Below, one piece after another: positions 38,844 to 48,361 of a DNA stretch of 64,000 nt; the first letter of the stretch is position 1, and each line of letters starts with the position of its first letter. Origin of the DNA: Marinobacter sp. LA51 (GTDB lineage Bacteria; Pseudomonadota; Gammaproteobacteria; Pseudomonadales; Oleiphilaceae). Made by a program: the position numbers and the translations under genes. The notes beneath the pieces are model-generated. The model worked only from the letters and a program-made list of their open reading frames with translations. It made no database searches and was not told the origin of the DNA. Where the stretch lies: positions 1,240,001-1,304,000 of the forward strand of contig NZ_AP028070.1 of assembly GCF_030297175.1 (NCBI RefSeq), given 5' to 3'.

Positions 38844-40433
38844 GTGGGCGAGGTAGTAAAAGACGAATATCAGACGGATTACGTCGCAGGCCAGGATAAT
38901 ATAAATCCTTTCGGCCTGGATCTTCACGCACCGGTATTTCCGATTACGGCGATACTGGTCGTGCTTTTCGTGGTAGGTACCCTTATTTTTCCGGCCGAGT
39001 CGAAGTCACTCCTGGACGGTGCAAAATGGGACATTATCGCCACGTTTGACTGGTTCTTTTTGTTAAGTGCCAACGTATTTGTGGTGGTGTGCCTTGCGTT
39101 GATCTTCATGCCGGTGGGCAAGATTCGCCTGGGTGGTATGGACGCCAAACCTGAGTTCTCGACCCTGTCATGGTTTTCCATGCTGTTTGCAGCTGGCATG
39201 GGCATTGGCCTGATGTTCTGGGCGGTTGCTGAGCCGACAGCCTATTTTACCGGCTGGTACGAAACGCCGTTTAACGTGGAGCCAAACACCCCGGAAGCGG
39301 CCAACCTGGCCATGGGCGCCACGATGTACCACTGGGGTCTGCACCCGTGGGCAATTTACGCCATCGTCGCACTGTCCCTGGCGTTCTTCTCCTTCAACAA
39401 GAACATGCCGCTGACCATCCGCTCAGCTTTTTTCCCGCTGCTGCGTGACAAGGTTTGGGGCTGGCCGGGCCACATCATCGATATCCTGGCGGTGGTGGCC
39501 ACCATCTTCGGTCTGGCAACCTCCCTTGGCTTCGGTGCCCAGCAGGCTGCCGCTGGCTTGAGCTATCTGTTCGGTGTTTCTGACGGAATTAACGTACAGA
39601 TGGCGATCATCGTGGGTGTCACTGCACTTGCGTTGATTTCTGTACTGCGCGGCCTGGATGGCGGTGTGAAAGTGCTCAGTAACGTCAACATGAGCCTGGC
39701 TGGCATTCTGCTGTTCTTTGTCATCTTTGCCGGTCCCACCATGACGGTATTGGAAACTCTCTGGGTGACTTCATCCAGCTATGTTGGCAACGTTCTTCAA
39801 TTCAGTAATCCGTTTGGTCGTGAAGACGAAGCCTGGTTCCAGGGTTGGACTGTGTTCTATTGGGCATGGTGGATCTCCTGGTCACCGTTCGTTGGTATGT
39901 TCATCGCCCGCGTTTCCCGCGGCCGTACCGTGCGTGAGTTCATCACCGCAGTGCTGATTATCCCTACCGTGATTACCGTGGTGTGGATGAGTGCATTTGG
40001 CGGTACTGCGCTGGAGCAGATCCAGAACGGTATCGGTGCGCTGGCAGCGAATGGTCTGACCGACGTTCCGCTGGCCATGTTCCAGATGTTTGAGAACCTG
40101 CCGTTGACCGGCATTATCTCCTTCGTCGGTATCGTCCTGGTGCTGGTGTTCTTCGTAACCTCATCGGACTCCGGTTCGCTGGTTATTGATAGCATTACCG
40201 CCGGTGGTAAGACCGACGCACCGACAGCTCAGCGTGTATTCTGGGTGGTCATGGAAGGTGCGATCGCCGCAGCGCTGATCTTCGGCGGCGGTGAGGATGC
40301 TCTGGGGGCCATTCAGGCGGCTTCCATCAGCGCAGGTCTGCCGTTTACTGCCGTCCTTCTGGTCATGACGTGGGGTCTGTTAAAAGGCCTGACCCATGAA
40401 CGCAAGTTGCTGATCGCCCGAGGCGAAATGTAA
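38844..40433 (+). CDS. BCCT-family betaine/choline/carnitine transporter
   Basis: A protein of about 529 aa with 12 predicted helices and the BCCT landmarks GMGIGLMFWAVAEP (helix 3) and YWAWWISWSPFVGMFIARVSRG (helix 8, Trp-rich substrate box). It imports compatible solutes such as glycine betaine with sodium or protons. The GTG at 38844 was chosen because a perfect AGGAGG (38830-38835) stands 8 nt before it; an in-frame TTG at 38796 lacks a ribosome site. The C-terminal tail is short, so osmotic sensing by a long tail, as in BetP, is not expected. Confidence 0.9.
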   Translation: MGEVVKDEYQTDYVAGQDNINPFGLDLHAPVFPITAILVVLFVVGTLIFPAESKSLLDGAKWDIIATFDWFFLLSANVFVVVCLALIFMPVGKIRLGGMDAKPEFSTLSWFSMLFAAGMGIGLMFWAVAEPTAYFTGWYETPFNVEPNTPEAANLAMGATMYHWGLHPWAIYAIVALSLAFFSFNKNMPLTIRSAFFPLLRDKVWGWPGHIIDILAVVATIFGLATSLGFGAQQAAAGLSYLFGVSDGINVQMAIIVGVTALALISVLRGLDGGVKVLSNVNMSLAGILLFFVIFAGPTMTVLETLWVTSSSYVGNVLQFSNPFGREDEAWFQGWTVFYWAWWISWSPFVGMFIARVSRGRTVREFITAVLIIPTVITVVWMSAFGGTALEQIQNGIGALAANGLTDVPLAMFQMFENLPLTGIISFVGIVLVLVFFVTSSDSGSLVIDSITAGGKTDAPTAQRVFWVVMEGAIAAALIFGGGEDALGAIQAASISAGLPFTAVLLVMTWGLLKGLTHERKLLIARGEM

Positions 40434-40451
40434 TTGCGCCAGTAAGGGTGT

Positions 40452-40483
40452 AAAAAAAACCGGGGCTCGGCCCCGGTTTTTTT
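40452..40483. terminator. bidirectional terminator between BCCT and ligase genes
   Basis: A8 - CCGGGGC - TCG - GCCCCGG - T7: a perfect 7-bp GC stem with A and T runs on both sides, between convergent genes. Confidence 0.93.
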
Positions 40484-40527
40484 GTGTCTGAATTTTGTTT
40501 CAGGTGCGTGTCTGACAGAGATCTGAG

Positions 40528-41475
40528 TCAGAGCGCGCCAAAGGCGTCCATGGCGTAATTCGCCCGTTCGCGCGGGGTGAAGTGCGGGCGCTTGAGGCTC
40601 TCGATGTTCCGCAGTCTGGGCAGCAGGCCACGGCCATTGGCCATCTGGATAGCCAGGCCGGGGCGGGCATTCAGTTCCAGTAGCAGTGGCCCTTCGTTGG
40701 CATCTACCACAAGATCCACGCCCATATAGCCGAGACCGGTCGCCTCATAGCAGCGCGCAGCCATTTCCAGCATGTCTTCCCATGCTTCAATGTCGATGTT
40801 CTCGAGAGCTAGGCCGGTATCCGGATGCAGGGTAATAGGGCGGTTGAACTGCACCGCATTCAGGCTGCGACCAGTGCCGATGTCCAGGCCTACACCGACG
40901 GCGCCCTGGTGCAGGTTGGCCTTGCCGTCTGAATCCTTGGTAGCCAGACGCAGCATCGCCATTACTGGATAACCCTGAAATACCACGATGCGGATGTCCG
41001 GTACGCCCTGATAGGAGAACTTGGCGAGAGATGGTGCAGACTCCACCAAACTCTCCACAATGGCGACATCGGGACTTCCTGCCAGTGAATAGAGCCCAGC
41101 CAGGATATTGGTCAGATGGCGCTCTAGATCGGGCGCAGCTATCCGTGATCCGGAAGCTTTGACGTAATAGTCATCATCGCGACCGGTAATGACGGTGATG
41201 CCCTTGCCGCCGGACCCTTTTGCGGGTTTGATGGCAAAGCCGCCGAGGCCTTCGGCCATTTCGCGGAAACGGGAGATTTCGTGTTGTTGTCGTACCACCT
41301 GCAGCAGACGGGGCGTAGTGACCCCATATTCAGCCACGGCTAGCTTGGTTTTCAGCTTATTGTCGACCAGCGGATAAGACGAGCGCTCATTGTAACGGGC
41401 AATGTAATCAACATTGCGCCGATTCATATTGAGCATACCCAGCCGGTTCAGACGTCGGGGTGAGATCCAATCCAT
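40528..41475 (-). CDS. RimK-like alpha-L-glutamate ligase homologue (ATP-grasp)
   Basis: A 315-aa ATP-grasp enzyme. The ATP-binding segments are FAIKPAKGSGGKGITVI and the metal-binding LLLELNARPGLAIQMANG. It matches the alpha-L-glutamate-ligase-related group that travels with a 7TM/inactive transglutaminase protein. It probably forms a peptide bond between an amino acid and a carboxylate; the substrate is unknown. Start 2 nt after the stop of the upstream membrane protein gene. Confidence 0.87.
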   Translation of the reverse strand: MDWISPRRLNRLGMLNMNRRNVDYIARYNERSSYPLVDNKLKTKLAVAEYGVTTPRLLQVVRQQHEISRFREMAEGLGGFAIKPAKGSGGKGITVITGRDDDYYVKASGSRIAAPDLERHLTNILAGLYSLAGSPDVAIVESLVESAPSLAKFSYQGVPDIRIVVFQGYPVMAMLRLATKDSDGKANLHQGAVGVGLDIGTGRSLNAVQFNRPITLHPDTGLALENIDIEAWEDMLEMAARCYEATGLGYMGVDLVVDANEGPLLLELNARPGLAIQMANGRGLLPRLRNIESLKRPHFTPRERANYAMDAFGAL

Positions 41476-41476
41476 G

Positions 41477-42994
41477 TTAGTCGTACACCCTCATGGGGGT
41501 GAATCGCTTGAGTTCCGTCAGTTTGTAGCCGGTGTATTGCCCCATGAGCAATATCAGGCCGAGTACCGCGAAGTGCAATTCGGGGAAATTGAAGGTTAGA
41601 TGCCCGGCCAGTGGAGTACTCATCAGAAGGTAGGCGCAGATGGCGACGAACAAGCTGCCAGCGCCTTGAATCGCGACTTCATGAGCACCTTCCTCTTCCC
41701 AGAGAATCGACATGCGCTCGATGGTCCAGGCAATGATGACCATGGGAAAGAAGGTGATCGTCATGCCGGTGTTGAAGCCCATCTGATAACCAATGATGCT
41801 CAGGCCGGCAGTGATGAAGATAACCAGAATGATCAGGGCCGATATCCGTGATACCAGCAGCAGGTTCAGGCTGGAAAGGTAGCCGCGCATCATCAGGCCA
41901 ATGGAGACCACCGACAGGAAGGCGATTAGCCCTGGTATCAGGGTGGTTTGCACGAACGCCACCGCAATCAGCACCGGCATGAATGTCCCGGAAGTACGAA
42001 TGCCGATGACGATCCGCATGAACGCCACCACGAGCGCGCCCAGCGGCAGCAGCAACAGCATCCGGAACATGCTTTGCTCCTCAATGGGGAGTGCGTAAAA
42101 GCTCAGGAAACCGAGCCCATTAGACTCCACCTGCATGGTCGCCAATTGGAGGGCTGGGACGGTTTGCCGAAGCATGGAAAAGCTCACTTCAGAGTTGTCT
42201 CCGCCCACCACGTCCAGCAGTGATGCAGAGCCCTGGCGCCATAGCAGCAGGCTCTCTGGAACGCCTTGTTCAGCGTTACTCGGGTCAAAGGTCAACCATT
42301 GCTGGCCATTGTAGATCTGCAGGAACGGCATCAGTGACTGGCGACGCCGGGCATCTTCCAGCTTCAGCCCATCGGCGGTGCGGGCGGGAATGCCTGAATG
42401 GTTCAGCATGTCTACCAGCAGATCAAGGTAGTTTTCTTCGGCGACCAGCAAGGTGGTGTTCTGAGTGCGGGTGTCGGGCTGCATCAGCCGGATCAGTTCA
42501 CGGGTCATGCTTTCTGGCGTACTGGATCGCGCCTTAGCCTGGGTCAGGATCTCGCGCACAGCGGTGGCTTGAGGCTCTTCCCAGAAAACGTTGCTGGCCT
42601 TGGGTTCCTGGGCAGGTTTCCGCCCAAGGGCCGTCTCATCCGGAATAAACTGGGCCTTGAAGTACAAAGTTTGCGGACCGGAGACTTCGCGCTTGGTCCA
42701 TTCCGCCGTGCGATTGCCAGACTTCTCGATGATCGAGAAGCCGTACCCGGGCGACGCAGCCTGTTCGCTAAGGATGCGGAATCCGGGCGGTTGATCCGGC
42801 ACGTTCAGGCTGGCCTGCACCGCACTGTCGTTGGCATCGAAATCGACACGGGCCTCAAGCATCCAGACCGGGCGCTGTTCTCCGGTCAGCCAGGGAATAC
42901 CAAGCTCAATGTGGCGCCAGACAGCCAGGGAGATACCAGCAGCGATGAGTAAAAATACGGCGACATAAAAGGGAAGGCGAGAGCGGGGCTTCAC
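41477..42994 (-). CDS. inactive-transglutaminase fused to seven transmembrane helices
   Basis: A 505-aa membrane protein. A first helix at about residues 8-28 precedes a periplasmic domain with a degraded transglutaminase-like fold (about 60-275; NTTLLVAEENYLDLLVDMLNHSGIPART). About seven helices follow (about 300-495). It belongs to the family described as 7TM fused to an inactive transglutaminase. It overlaps the protease gene upstream by 4 nt and lies 1 nt before the ligase gene, so the three act together. Confidence 0.85.
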   Translation of the reverse strand: MKPRSRLPFYVAVFLLIAAGISLAVWRHIELGIPWLTGEQRPVWMLEARVDFDANDSAVQASLNVPDQPPGFRILSEQAASPGYGFSIIEKSGNRTAEWTKREVSGPQTLYFKAQFIPDETALGRKPAQEPKASNVFWEEPQATAVREILTQAKARSSTPESMTRELIRLMQPDTRTQNTTLLVAEENYLDLLVDMLNHSGIPARTADGLKLEDARRRQSLMPFLQIYNGQQWLTFDPSNAEQGVPESLLLWRQGSASLLDVVGGDNSEVSFSMLRQTVPALQLATMQVESNGLGFLSFYALPIEEQSMFRMLLLLPLGALVVAFMRIVIGIRTSGTFMPVLIAVAFVQTTLIPGLIAFLSVVSIGLMMRGYLSSLNLLLVSRISALIILVIFITAGLSIIGYQMGFNTGMTITFFPMVIIAWTIERMSILWEEEGAHEVAIQGAGSLFVAICAYLLMSTPLAGHLTFNFPELHFAVLGLILLMGQYTGYKLTELKRFTPMRVYD

Positions 42995-43788
42995 GAGTCA
43001 TTCCTGTTCTTGGCGATGGCTTCGGGCAGCTTGGTGGTAAATTCCCTGCCGACATCAATCAGCATAACGTCCCGGAGGACATTGCGACCGATCAATACTT
43101 CGTTTTCGAGGTCGTTTCTGTCAGTCAGGGTAAATTCGGCAACTTGCTGGTGATCGCCGATTGCGAATTGGAACTCAACGACCACGCGACGTTCCGGATC
43201 TTCGGCAGCCGCCTGGGTAACTTTGACTCGGCGGACGATTTCTTTCTCGAGAGTAACCAGCTTATCCGAGCTGGGAACTGGGACATCAAAGCGAACCCAG
43301 TTGCTCCCGTCGCGTTCGAAGCGGGTAATGTTGCGGGCGTCTATTGAGGAGGTTTCCGCGCCACTGTCAATGCGTGCGTTATACACCTGTTCAGTCGCGG
43401 CGATGTAGATCTTTTCAACTTGACCTACGATTATTTTGCCTTTCAGGCGCGCGTCCTGAGTCTTGGAGGTCTCTACAGTTGGGCAGACTCTCTGCGCGGG
43501 GACAGGAGGGCAACTGGGTTTTTCAACCTGAGTTTTGATGGCATCAATGATCGAGTCGGTGCTGTCCTGGTGCTTTTCCAGCATCTTGTCATGACGGAAC
43601 TGGGAATTGTTTTCCATGGTGACAAGCGTTGCCCGTTGGGTATTCACGGACGAGTTCAGCTCGCTCAAGTCCTGTTTCGGCACCATGAAATATCGGTCTG
43701 ACGAGCAGCCGGCCAGTAAAATAAGCATGCCAGTCGCCAACAGGACTCTTGGTTGAGGAAAACCAGCCCGTAAGTGTTTTAAACCCAT
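42991..43788 (-). CDS. retropepsin-like (so-called ATP-dependent zinc protease) lipoprotein
   Basis: A 265-aa lipoprotein: signal peptide with lipobox LAGC (Cys28), a helical stretch (about 40-90) and a C-terminal PF05618-type domain (about 118-255). The active-site-like motif is ARIDSGAETSSIDA (Asp141), which resembles the DTGA/DSGA of retropepsin aspartic proteases; the older zinc-protease name is doubtful. First gene of the trio with the 7TM/transglutaminase and ligase genes, presumably acting in the periplasm. Confidence 0.83.
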   Translation of the reverse strand: MGLKHLRAGFPQPRVLLATGMLILLAGCSSDRYFMVPKQDLSELNSSVNTQRATLVTMENNSQFRHDKMLEKHQDSTDSIIDAIKTQVEKPSCPPVPAQRVCPTVETSKTQDARLKGKIIVGQVEKIYIAATEQVYNARIDSGAETSSIDARNITRFERDGSNWVRFDVPVPSSDKLVTLEKEIVRRVKVTQAAAEDPERRVVVEFQFAIGDHQQVAEFTLTDRNDLENEVLIGRNVLRDVMLIDVGREFTTKLPEAIAKNRNDS

Positions 43789-43964
43789 TGAATACCCCTG
43801 CGCCGGAAGTTCTCAGGCCGTTTCCATGGCTGGTACCACGGCCGGTGTGAATGTAATTGAAGATAGTAGGCGCAAGAGTATACAACAACCGAACTGTGTA
43901 GTTGCTTTACAGTTGGTTAAGAGCGAAATTTTTCGACGGGTTCTCAGGTTCTGTGGGTAAGTGA

Positions 43965-44354
43965 TTACCGGAACAGGGGGTTGTCGTCGCCCAGCGTGGT
44001 TTCGGAGCGCAGGAATTCCTGAATCACCGGTGAGCAGTTCAGGTAGAACAGCAACAGTTCGCGCTGAACATCCTGATCCTGAATTCGCGCCGCATAGTTG
44101 ATCAGGTCGCGCAGCGCTTCGTCACCGGAATCTCCGCCAATCGTATCCAAGGCCTTGCTGTAGCGGCCTTTCAGCAGGGTGGTCAAACGTTCCAGATGGA
44201 ACTCGCCGGTGTGGGTGATATGGGGAAGTACACGGGATCGCTCGGTAGAACTGCGCATTTCTCGCGTTCCAGCCAGTCCAGCATAGGCAGCGGGCGCGGA
44301 ACAGCCCGGTTGCATGAAGTCTGTTCCAAGTTTTCGCCAGAGTTCTTTTAGCAT
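43965..44354 (-). CDS. hypothetical protein
   Basis: A 129-aa cytoplasmic protein without signal peptide. Its C-terminal two thirds are helical (GEFHLERLTTLLKGRYSKAL, ALRDLINYAARIQDQDVQREL). I do not recognise a family. It stands alone, with 176 nt to the protease-like gene and a 286-nt gap before rmuC. Confidence 0.6.
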   Translation of the reverse strand: MLKELWRKLGTDFMQPGCSAPAAYAGLAGTREMRSSTERSRVLPHITHTGEFHLERLTTLLKGRYSKALDTIGGDSGDEALRDLINYAARIQDQDVQRELLLFYLNCSPVIQEFLRSETTLGDDNPLFR

Positions 44355-44422
44355 GGTTTTTCGTCCGTTTGCGATCCTGTCGTCGTCCCAGGCACAGTTA
44401 ACAAAACGTAATGCCTAAAGAC

Positions 44423-44443
44423 AAAAGGACATTCCATCCTTTT
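44423..44443. repeat. inverted repeat AAAAGGA / TCCTTTT
   Basis: A perfect 7-bp inverted repeat with a 7-nt loop in the gap between the hypothetical gene and rmuC. Possibly part of a leader or operator. Confidence 0.35.
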
Positions 44444-44572
44444 AGCCGATATTACGATGCGCGTCTATAAACAGATGCGCTGGGTTCCGGGATTTGCCAA
44501 GCAGTCGAGATCAAAGCAGTGATCCACGATGACTGTCACGGCCTGGTGGGAAAAAGGTTCCATTGATGAGGT

Positions 44573-44606
44573 AGACTGTGTGCGCTGATTCACAGTCTGG
44601 TTTTTT
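44573..44606 (+). terminator. orphan intrinsic terminator upstream of rmuC
   Basis: AGACTGTG/CACAGTCT forms a perfect 8-bp stem with a 10-nt loop, followed by GG and T6. It points rightward, 35 nt before the rmuC start, but no plus-strand gene lies upstream for more than 3 kb. It must end either a small RNA or a prematurely terminated rmuC leader. Confidence 0.65.
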
Positions 44607-44640
44607 AAAGATTTTCGCCGCAGATACAGGAGTGCATGCA

Positions 44641-46275
44641 GTGCCAGAAGCTGTCATTGATTTGATGATGTCCCAGCCGGCTGCAGTGGCTGGCTGGGTA
44701 CTGGTATTGATGGTCGGCGTGTGTGCGTTTTCAGCCTTGTTGGTACGGAGTACCGGGGCACGTCGAAGATTGGCGTCGGAGCTTGAGGCGCTGGAGCAGA
44801 CCCGCACCGAGGCTGAGCAGTCGCTGCAGACGGCCCATCACGAGCGAGCCATGGAGCGGCAACAGGCGGAGCACCTGCAGCAGGCGCTTGAGGAGCAGCA
44901 GAATCGGCTAACCAAACACGAACAGGATCTGGAGCAGTGGCGTCAGCGCGCAACGGGTCTGGAAAACCGGGTTGCCGGGCAGGAATCGGATCTGGAGGGG
45001 CGGCGCTCACGGATCACCCAGCTCGAGCAGGAGCGGACCAGCCAGCAGCAGCGCGCGGATGAATTGTCCCGCGAGTTGCACGAGGCCCAGGTAACCCTTC
45101 GCGAGCAGGAGGTGACACTGGATAAGGAACGGCGCGCCACCTCGGAAAAGCTGGAACTGCTGGAGCGCAATCGCGACGCCCTCAAGCAGGAGTTTGAGAA
45201 TCTGGCGAACAAGATCTTCGAGCAGAAAAGTGAGCGCTTCAGCCAGCAGACTCGCACCAGCCTGGATACGCTGCTGAACCCGTTCCGCGACCAGCTTCAG
45301 GATTTCCGCAAGCGGGTAGAAGACGTCTACACTACAGAAACAAGGGATCGTCAGGCGCTGCGAAGTGAAATCAAGTCGCTCCAGGATCTGAATCGACAGA
45401 TTACCGAGGAGGCCTCGAATCTAACCCGGGCGCTGAAAGGCGACAAGAAGATCCAGGGTAACTGGGGTGAACTGATTCTTGAGCGAGTGCTGGAGAAGTC
45501 TGGCCTGCGCAAGGGAGTGGAGTACGAGACCCAGGGAAGCTACCGCGACGGTGACAACCAATTGCTTCGGCCCGATGTAGTGGTTTACCTGCCGGACAGC
45601 CGGAATCTGATTGTCGATTCCAAGGTGTCCCTGCTGGCTTACCAGCAGTGGGTTTCCGAAGAGGACGAAGCAGCGCGTGAAGAGGCCTTGAAACAGCATG
45701 TGGAGGCGGTTCGGAACCACATCCGAGCACTGAGCGAGAAGGATTATAGCCAGCTTCACGGGCTTCATTCGCCGGATTTTGTACTGTTGTTCATGCCCAT
45801 TGAACCGGCGTTTGTGGCGGCATTTCAGCAGGACGAGAACCTTTTCGCAGAAGCGTTTGAGCGAAAGATTATTGTGGTAACACCCACTACCTTGCTGGCG
45901 ACGCTGCGGACGATCGAAAACATTTGGCGGTATGAGCGACAGAGCCAGAACGCTCGCCGAATTGCCGAGCGCGCCGGTGCGGTTTACGACAAGCTGCGGG
46001 TGTTTGTGGAGGCCATGGAGCGTCTCGGAGGGCAGTTGCACACCGCCCAGGGCACCTACGATTCCGCCATGAATACCCTGACCCGTGGGCGCGGCAATCT
46101 GATATCCCAGGCTAACCGGTTTGTTGAGCTGGGTGTTCGGGTGAAGAAGGAATTGCCCAAGGGCATCATGGATCAGGCGGAAGTGGATGCCGAAGACGAC
46201 CCCGACGATGTGAGGGCGGGAGCCTCTCCAGAGCCGGAAGAACAGGCGATTGGCGCGGATAACGATCAGGAGTGA
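44641..46275 (+). CDS. rmuC: RmuC-family DNA recombination protein
   Basis: A protein of about 544 aa with an N-terminal membrane helix (about 17-36), a long Gln/Glu-rich coiled coil (about 40-220) and a C-terminal PD-(D/E)XK-nuclease-like RmuC domain (about 240-510: KKIQGNWGELILERVLEKSG, RPDVVVYLPDSRNLIVDSKV). RmuC limits inversions at repeats in E. coli. GTG 44641 was chosen for AGGAG at 8-nt spacing; an upstream in-frame GTG at 44578 lies inside the terminator stem. Acidic C-terminal tail. Confidence 0.9.
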   Translation: MPEAVIDLMMSQPAAVAGWVLVLMVGVCAFSALLVRSTGARRRLASELEALEQTRTEAEQSLQTAHHERAMERQQAEHLQQALEEQQNRLTKHEQDLEQWRQRATGLENRVAGQESDLEGRRSRITQLEQERTSQQQRADELSRELHEAQVTLREQEVTLDKERRATSEKLELLERNRDALKQEFENLANKIFEQKSERFSQQTRTSLDTLLNPFRDQLQDFRKRVEDVYTTETRDRQALRSEIKSLQDLNRQITEEASNLTRALKGDKKIQGNWGELILERVLEKSGLRKGVEYETQGSYRDGDNQLLRPDVVVYLPDSRNLIVDSKVSLLAYQQWVSEEDEAAREEALKQHVEAVRNHIRALSEKDYSQLHGLHSPDFVLLFMPIEPAFVAAFQQDENLFAEAFERKIIVVTPTTLLATLRTIENIWRYERQSQNARRIAERAGAVYDKLRVFVEAMERLGGQLHTAQGTYDSAMNTLTRGRGNLISQANRFVELGVRVKKELPKGIMDQAEVDAEDDPDDVRAGASPEPEEQAIGADNDQE

Positions 46276-46280
46276 GTGTC

Positions 46281-47138
46281 ATGGCAGTATCGTACGGAAA
46301 GACCCGGCAGCGGGCTCTGGGGCTGGTTCTAGCATCGACGTTGGTGGCTGGTCAGGCTTGGGCATTGGCTCCGGAGCATGAGACCCGTCGCCTGATGCTG
46401 GCGACAGAAGAGGCGGTGACCGCAGAACGCTGGGGAGAGGCAGGTGAGTACCTCAACCGGCTTCAGCAACTTGAAGGTCAAAAACCCGCGGACTACTTCT
46501 TTTATCGGGGCCGGGTAATGTACCAGGCAGGGCACCTGAACGAGGCCCAATCAGCGCTGGAAGCTTATGTGGAGAGTGCCGGAACAGATGGCGGCCACTA
46601 CCAGAAAGCGTTGAAGCTGATCACTGTGGTAGAGAAAACCCGCAAAGAGCAGGCTGCGGCGCCTCAGAACGGTAATGGCGAGTCGAATAAAGTGGCTGTG
46701 ATTGAGCCGGCCGGAGACCAGCAGATGTCCTCCCTGCGCAAACTCTACCTGGTCAACTCTGATCGGGAGGCACTTGTACTGCATCTGAACAGTCTGCTGG
46801 AAGTGGCGGGCTGGCGCGCCGACCAGACCGTTGTGCAGTTGGATGAAGCGGCTGATGTTGAGTACCGGATTCGAGCCGAATCCAGTGCCATTAACCTGCA
46901 GGAAATTCGCCGTGATGCCGAAGGCCGGATGGTGAGAACCACTCAGACCCTCTCGGTTTACGGGGTTAATCCCCAGGTGGAATGGGCCTGCGAGACAGCC
47001 GCGACTACTTGCTGGGTGTACGATCCGCGAGACGGGTCACGCCTGTTACAGCTATCACTGGATAGGGGCCAGGCTCAGGAAATCGCCCGTACCTTTGGCA
47101 AGTTGATCCGCAATCTCCAGAACCCCGCAGGTTCCTGA
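46281..47138 (+). CDS. exported protein with TPR-like region
   Basis: A protein of about 285 aa with a signal peptide (LGLVLASTLVAGQAWA, cleavage near residue 31). A TPR-like helical segment follows (about 45-110: WGEAGEYLNRLQQLEG, YFFYRGRVMYQAGHLNEAQSAL). The C-terminal domain contains WRADQTVVQLDEAADVEYRI. ATG 46281 follows GGAG by 8 nt; a GTG overlapping the rmuC stop is less likely. Probably periplasmic and cotranscribed with rmuC. Function unknown. Confidence 0.72.
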   Translation: MAVSYGKTRQRALGLVLASTLVAGQAWALAPEHETRRLMLATEEAVTAERWGEAGEYLNRLQQLEGQKPADYFFYRGRVMYQAGHLNEAQSALEAYVESAGTDGGHYQKALKLITVVEKTRKEQAAAPQNGNGESNKVAVIEPAGDQQMSSLRKLYLVNSDREALVLHLNSLLEVAGWRADQTVVQLDEAADVEYRIRAESSAINLQEIRRDAEGRMVRTTQTLSVYGVNPQVEWACETAATTCWVYDPRDGSRLLQLSLDRGQAQEIARTFGKLIRNLQNPAGS

Positions 47139-47144
47139 AGACCT

Positions 47145-48164
47145 TCAGTCAGCCAAGTTGCCCCGCTCGCCTTCGCGGTAGGCGCCTGGGGTAACTCCTG
47201 TCCATTTCTTGAATGCCCGGTGGAAGGTGGATGGCTCGGTGAAGCCGACTTTGCTGGCAATATCGTTAATCGGTAATTCCGGACGGCCCAGGTAGTAGAT
47301 CGCCATGTCCCGACGCAGCAAATCCTTGATCTCCTGAAACGATGTGTTTTCCTGCTTTAACCGCCTGCGCAGTGTTTGCGGGCTGGTGTGCAGTTCGGCG
47401 GCAATCCATTCGAAATCGGGCAGGGGCTTGGAAAAGTCTCGGCCAATCAGTGCCCGGATCTTGCCGGTGAACGTGTTGCTTTCGTCAGGACGGGACAGCA
47501 GGTCCGCCGGTGACGTCTTCAGGAACTGGCGCATTTCCGATTTGTCCCGAATCACCGGCGCGCGGAGAAAGCGCTTATCGAAGGTGAGGGCGGTGCGATC
47601 CGAGTTGAATGCCAATGGGCAGTGGAAAATGTGGCGGTATTCATCGCCGTGAGCCGGCCGGGGATAGGCGAACTCAGCTTTGGTTAATTCTATCGGCTGA
47701 CCGATCAGCCAGCTGCCGAGTCTGTGCCAAATCACCAGGATGCTCTCGCGAAGGAAGTAGCCGGGGTCGTGTATGTCGCCTTCCATGCGCGTAACCAGCC
47801 GAATCGTATCGCCACTGGTTTCCAGCTCCATGGTTACCATCGGCTCGAAGAGCCGGGAAAACTGGTAAGCCTGTCGGTAAACCGCCTCCAGTGTGGGGCA
47901 ATCAATCACCAGCGCACACATAGTGGCGAAGGTGCCGCTAGGGGCGCGGCGAGGGCCGAACCCCATGAATTCGTCATCAAGACGGTGCCACAGAACCTGC
48001 ATCAGGTGGCTGAACTGGTCACTGCTGACCCGAGCCATCTCAATGCGCAGCAGGTCCGGGGATATACCAGCGTCTTTCAGCATTTCATGGGTATCAAAAC
48101 CCAGACGCTCGGCACCTTCCAGCGCGGCCTGCACAAAGTGTCTTGAAACCGTCAGGTTGGACAT
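47145..48164 (-). CDS. AraC-family transcriptional regulator
   Basis: A regulator of about 339 aa with the OruR-type N-terminal domain (about 1-200) and a C-terminal AraC HTH pair (PINDIASKVGFTEPSTFHRAFKKW in the second HTH). ATG 48164 (MSNLTVSRHF) was preferred to an upstream TTG. It is divergent from the CoA transferase gene at 48362, which is the likely target, and convergent with the preceding gene (6-nt gap). Confidence 0.87.
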   Translation of the reverse strand: MSNLTVSRHFVQAALEGAERLGFDTHEMLKDAGISPDLLRIEMARVSSDQFSHLMQVLWHRLDDEFMGFGPRRAPSGTFATMCALVIDCPTLEAVYRQAYQFSRLFEPMVTMELETSGDTIRLVTRMEGDIHDPGYFLRESILVIWHRLGSWLIGQPIELTKAEFAYPRPAHGDEYRHIFHCPLAFNSDRTALTFDKRFLRAPVIRDKSEMRQFLKTSPADLLSRPDESNTFTGKIRALIGRDFSKPLPDFEWIAAELHTSPQTLRRRLKQENTSFQEIKDLLRRDMAIYYLGRPELPINDIASKVGFTEPSTFHRAFKKWTGVTPGAYREGERGNLAD

Positions 48165-48361
48165 GTCACTCGCTATTTCCTGAAAACGAGCCCCATCATA
48201 AAACCCCCGCGACACAATGCAACTGGCCAAATATCAACAAGCTGGCAGAATCGGCCAATGGGATTGAAGGAACAGGCAGTTGGCCCCGAAGGCAAAACCG
48301 GGCAGCATGAGATCTACTGACAAATCCGACAATAATAAACTGAACACCAAAGGAGAAAGCC

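Noticed and set aside
48220..48260. GGCCAA direct repeats between the AraC gene and the CoA transferase, with a similar TTGGCCAA near 52508
   Set aside because: Too short and too variable to separate from chance without alignment to relatives.
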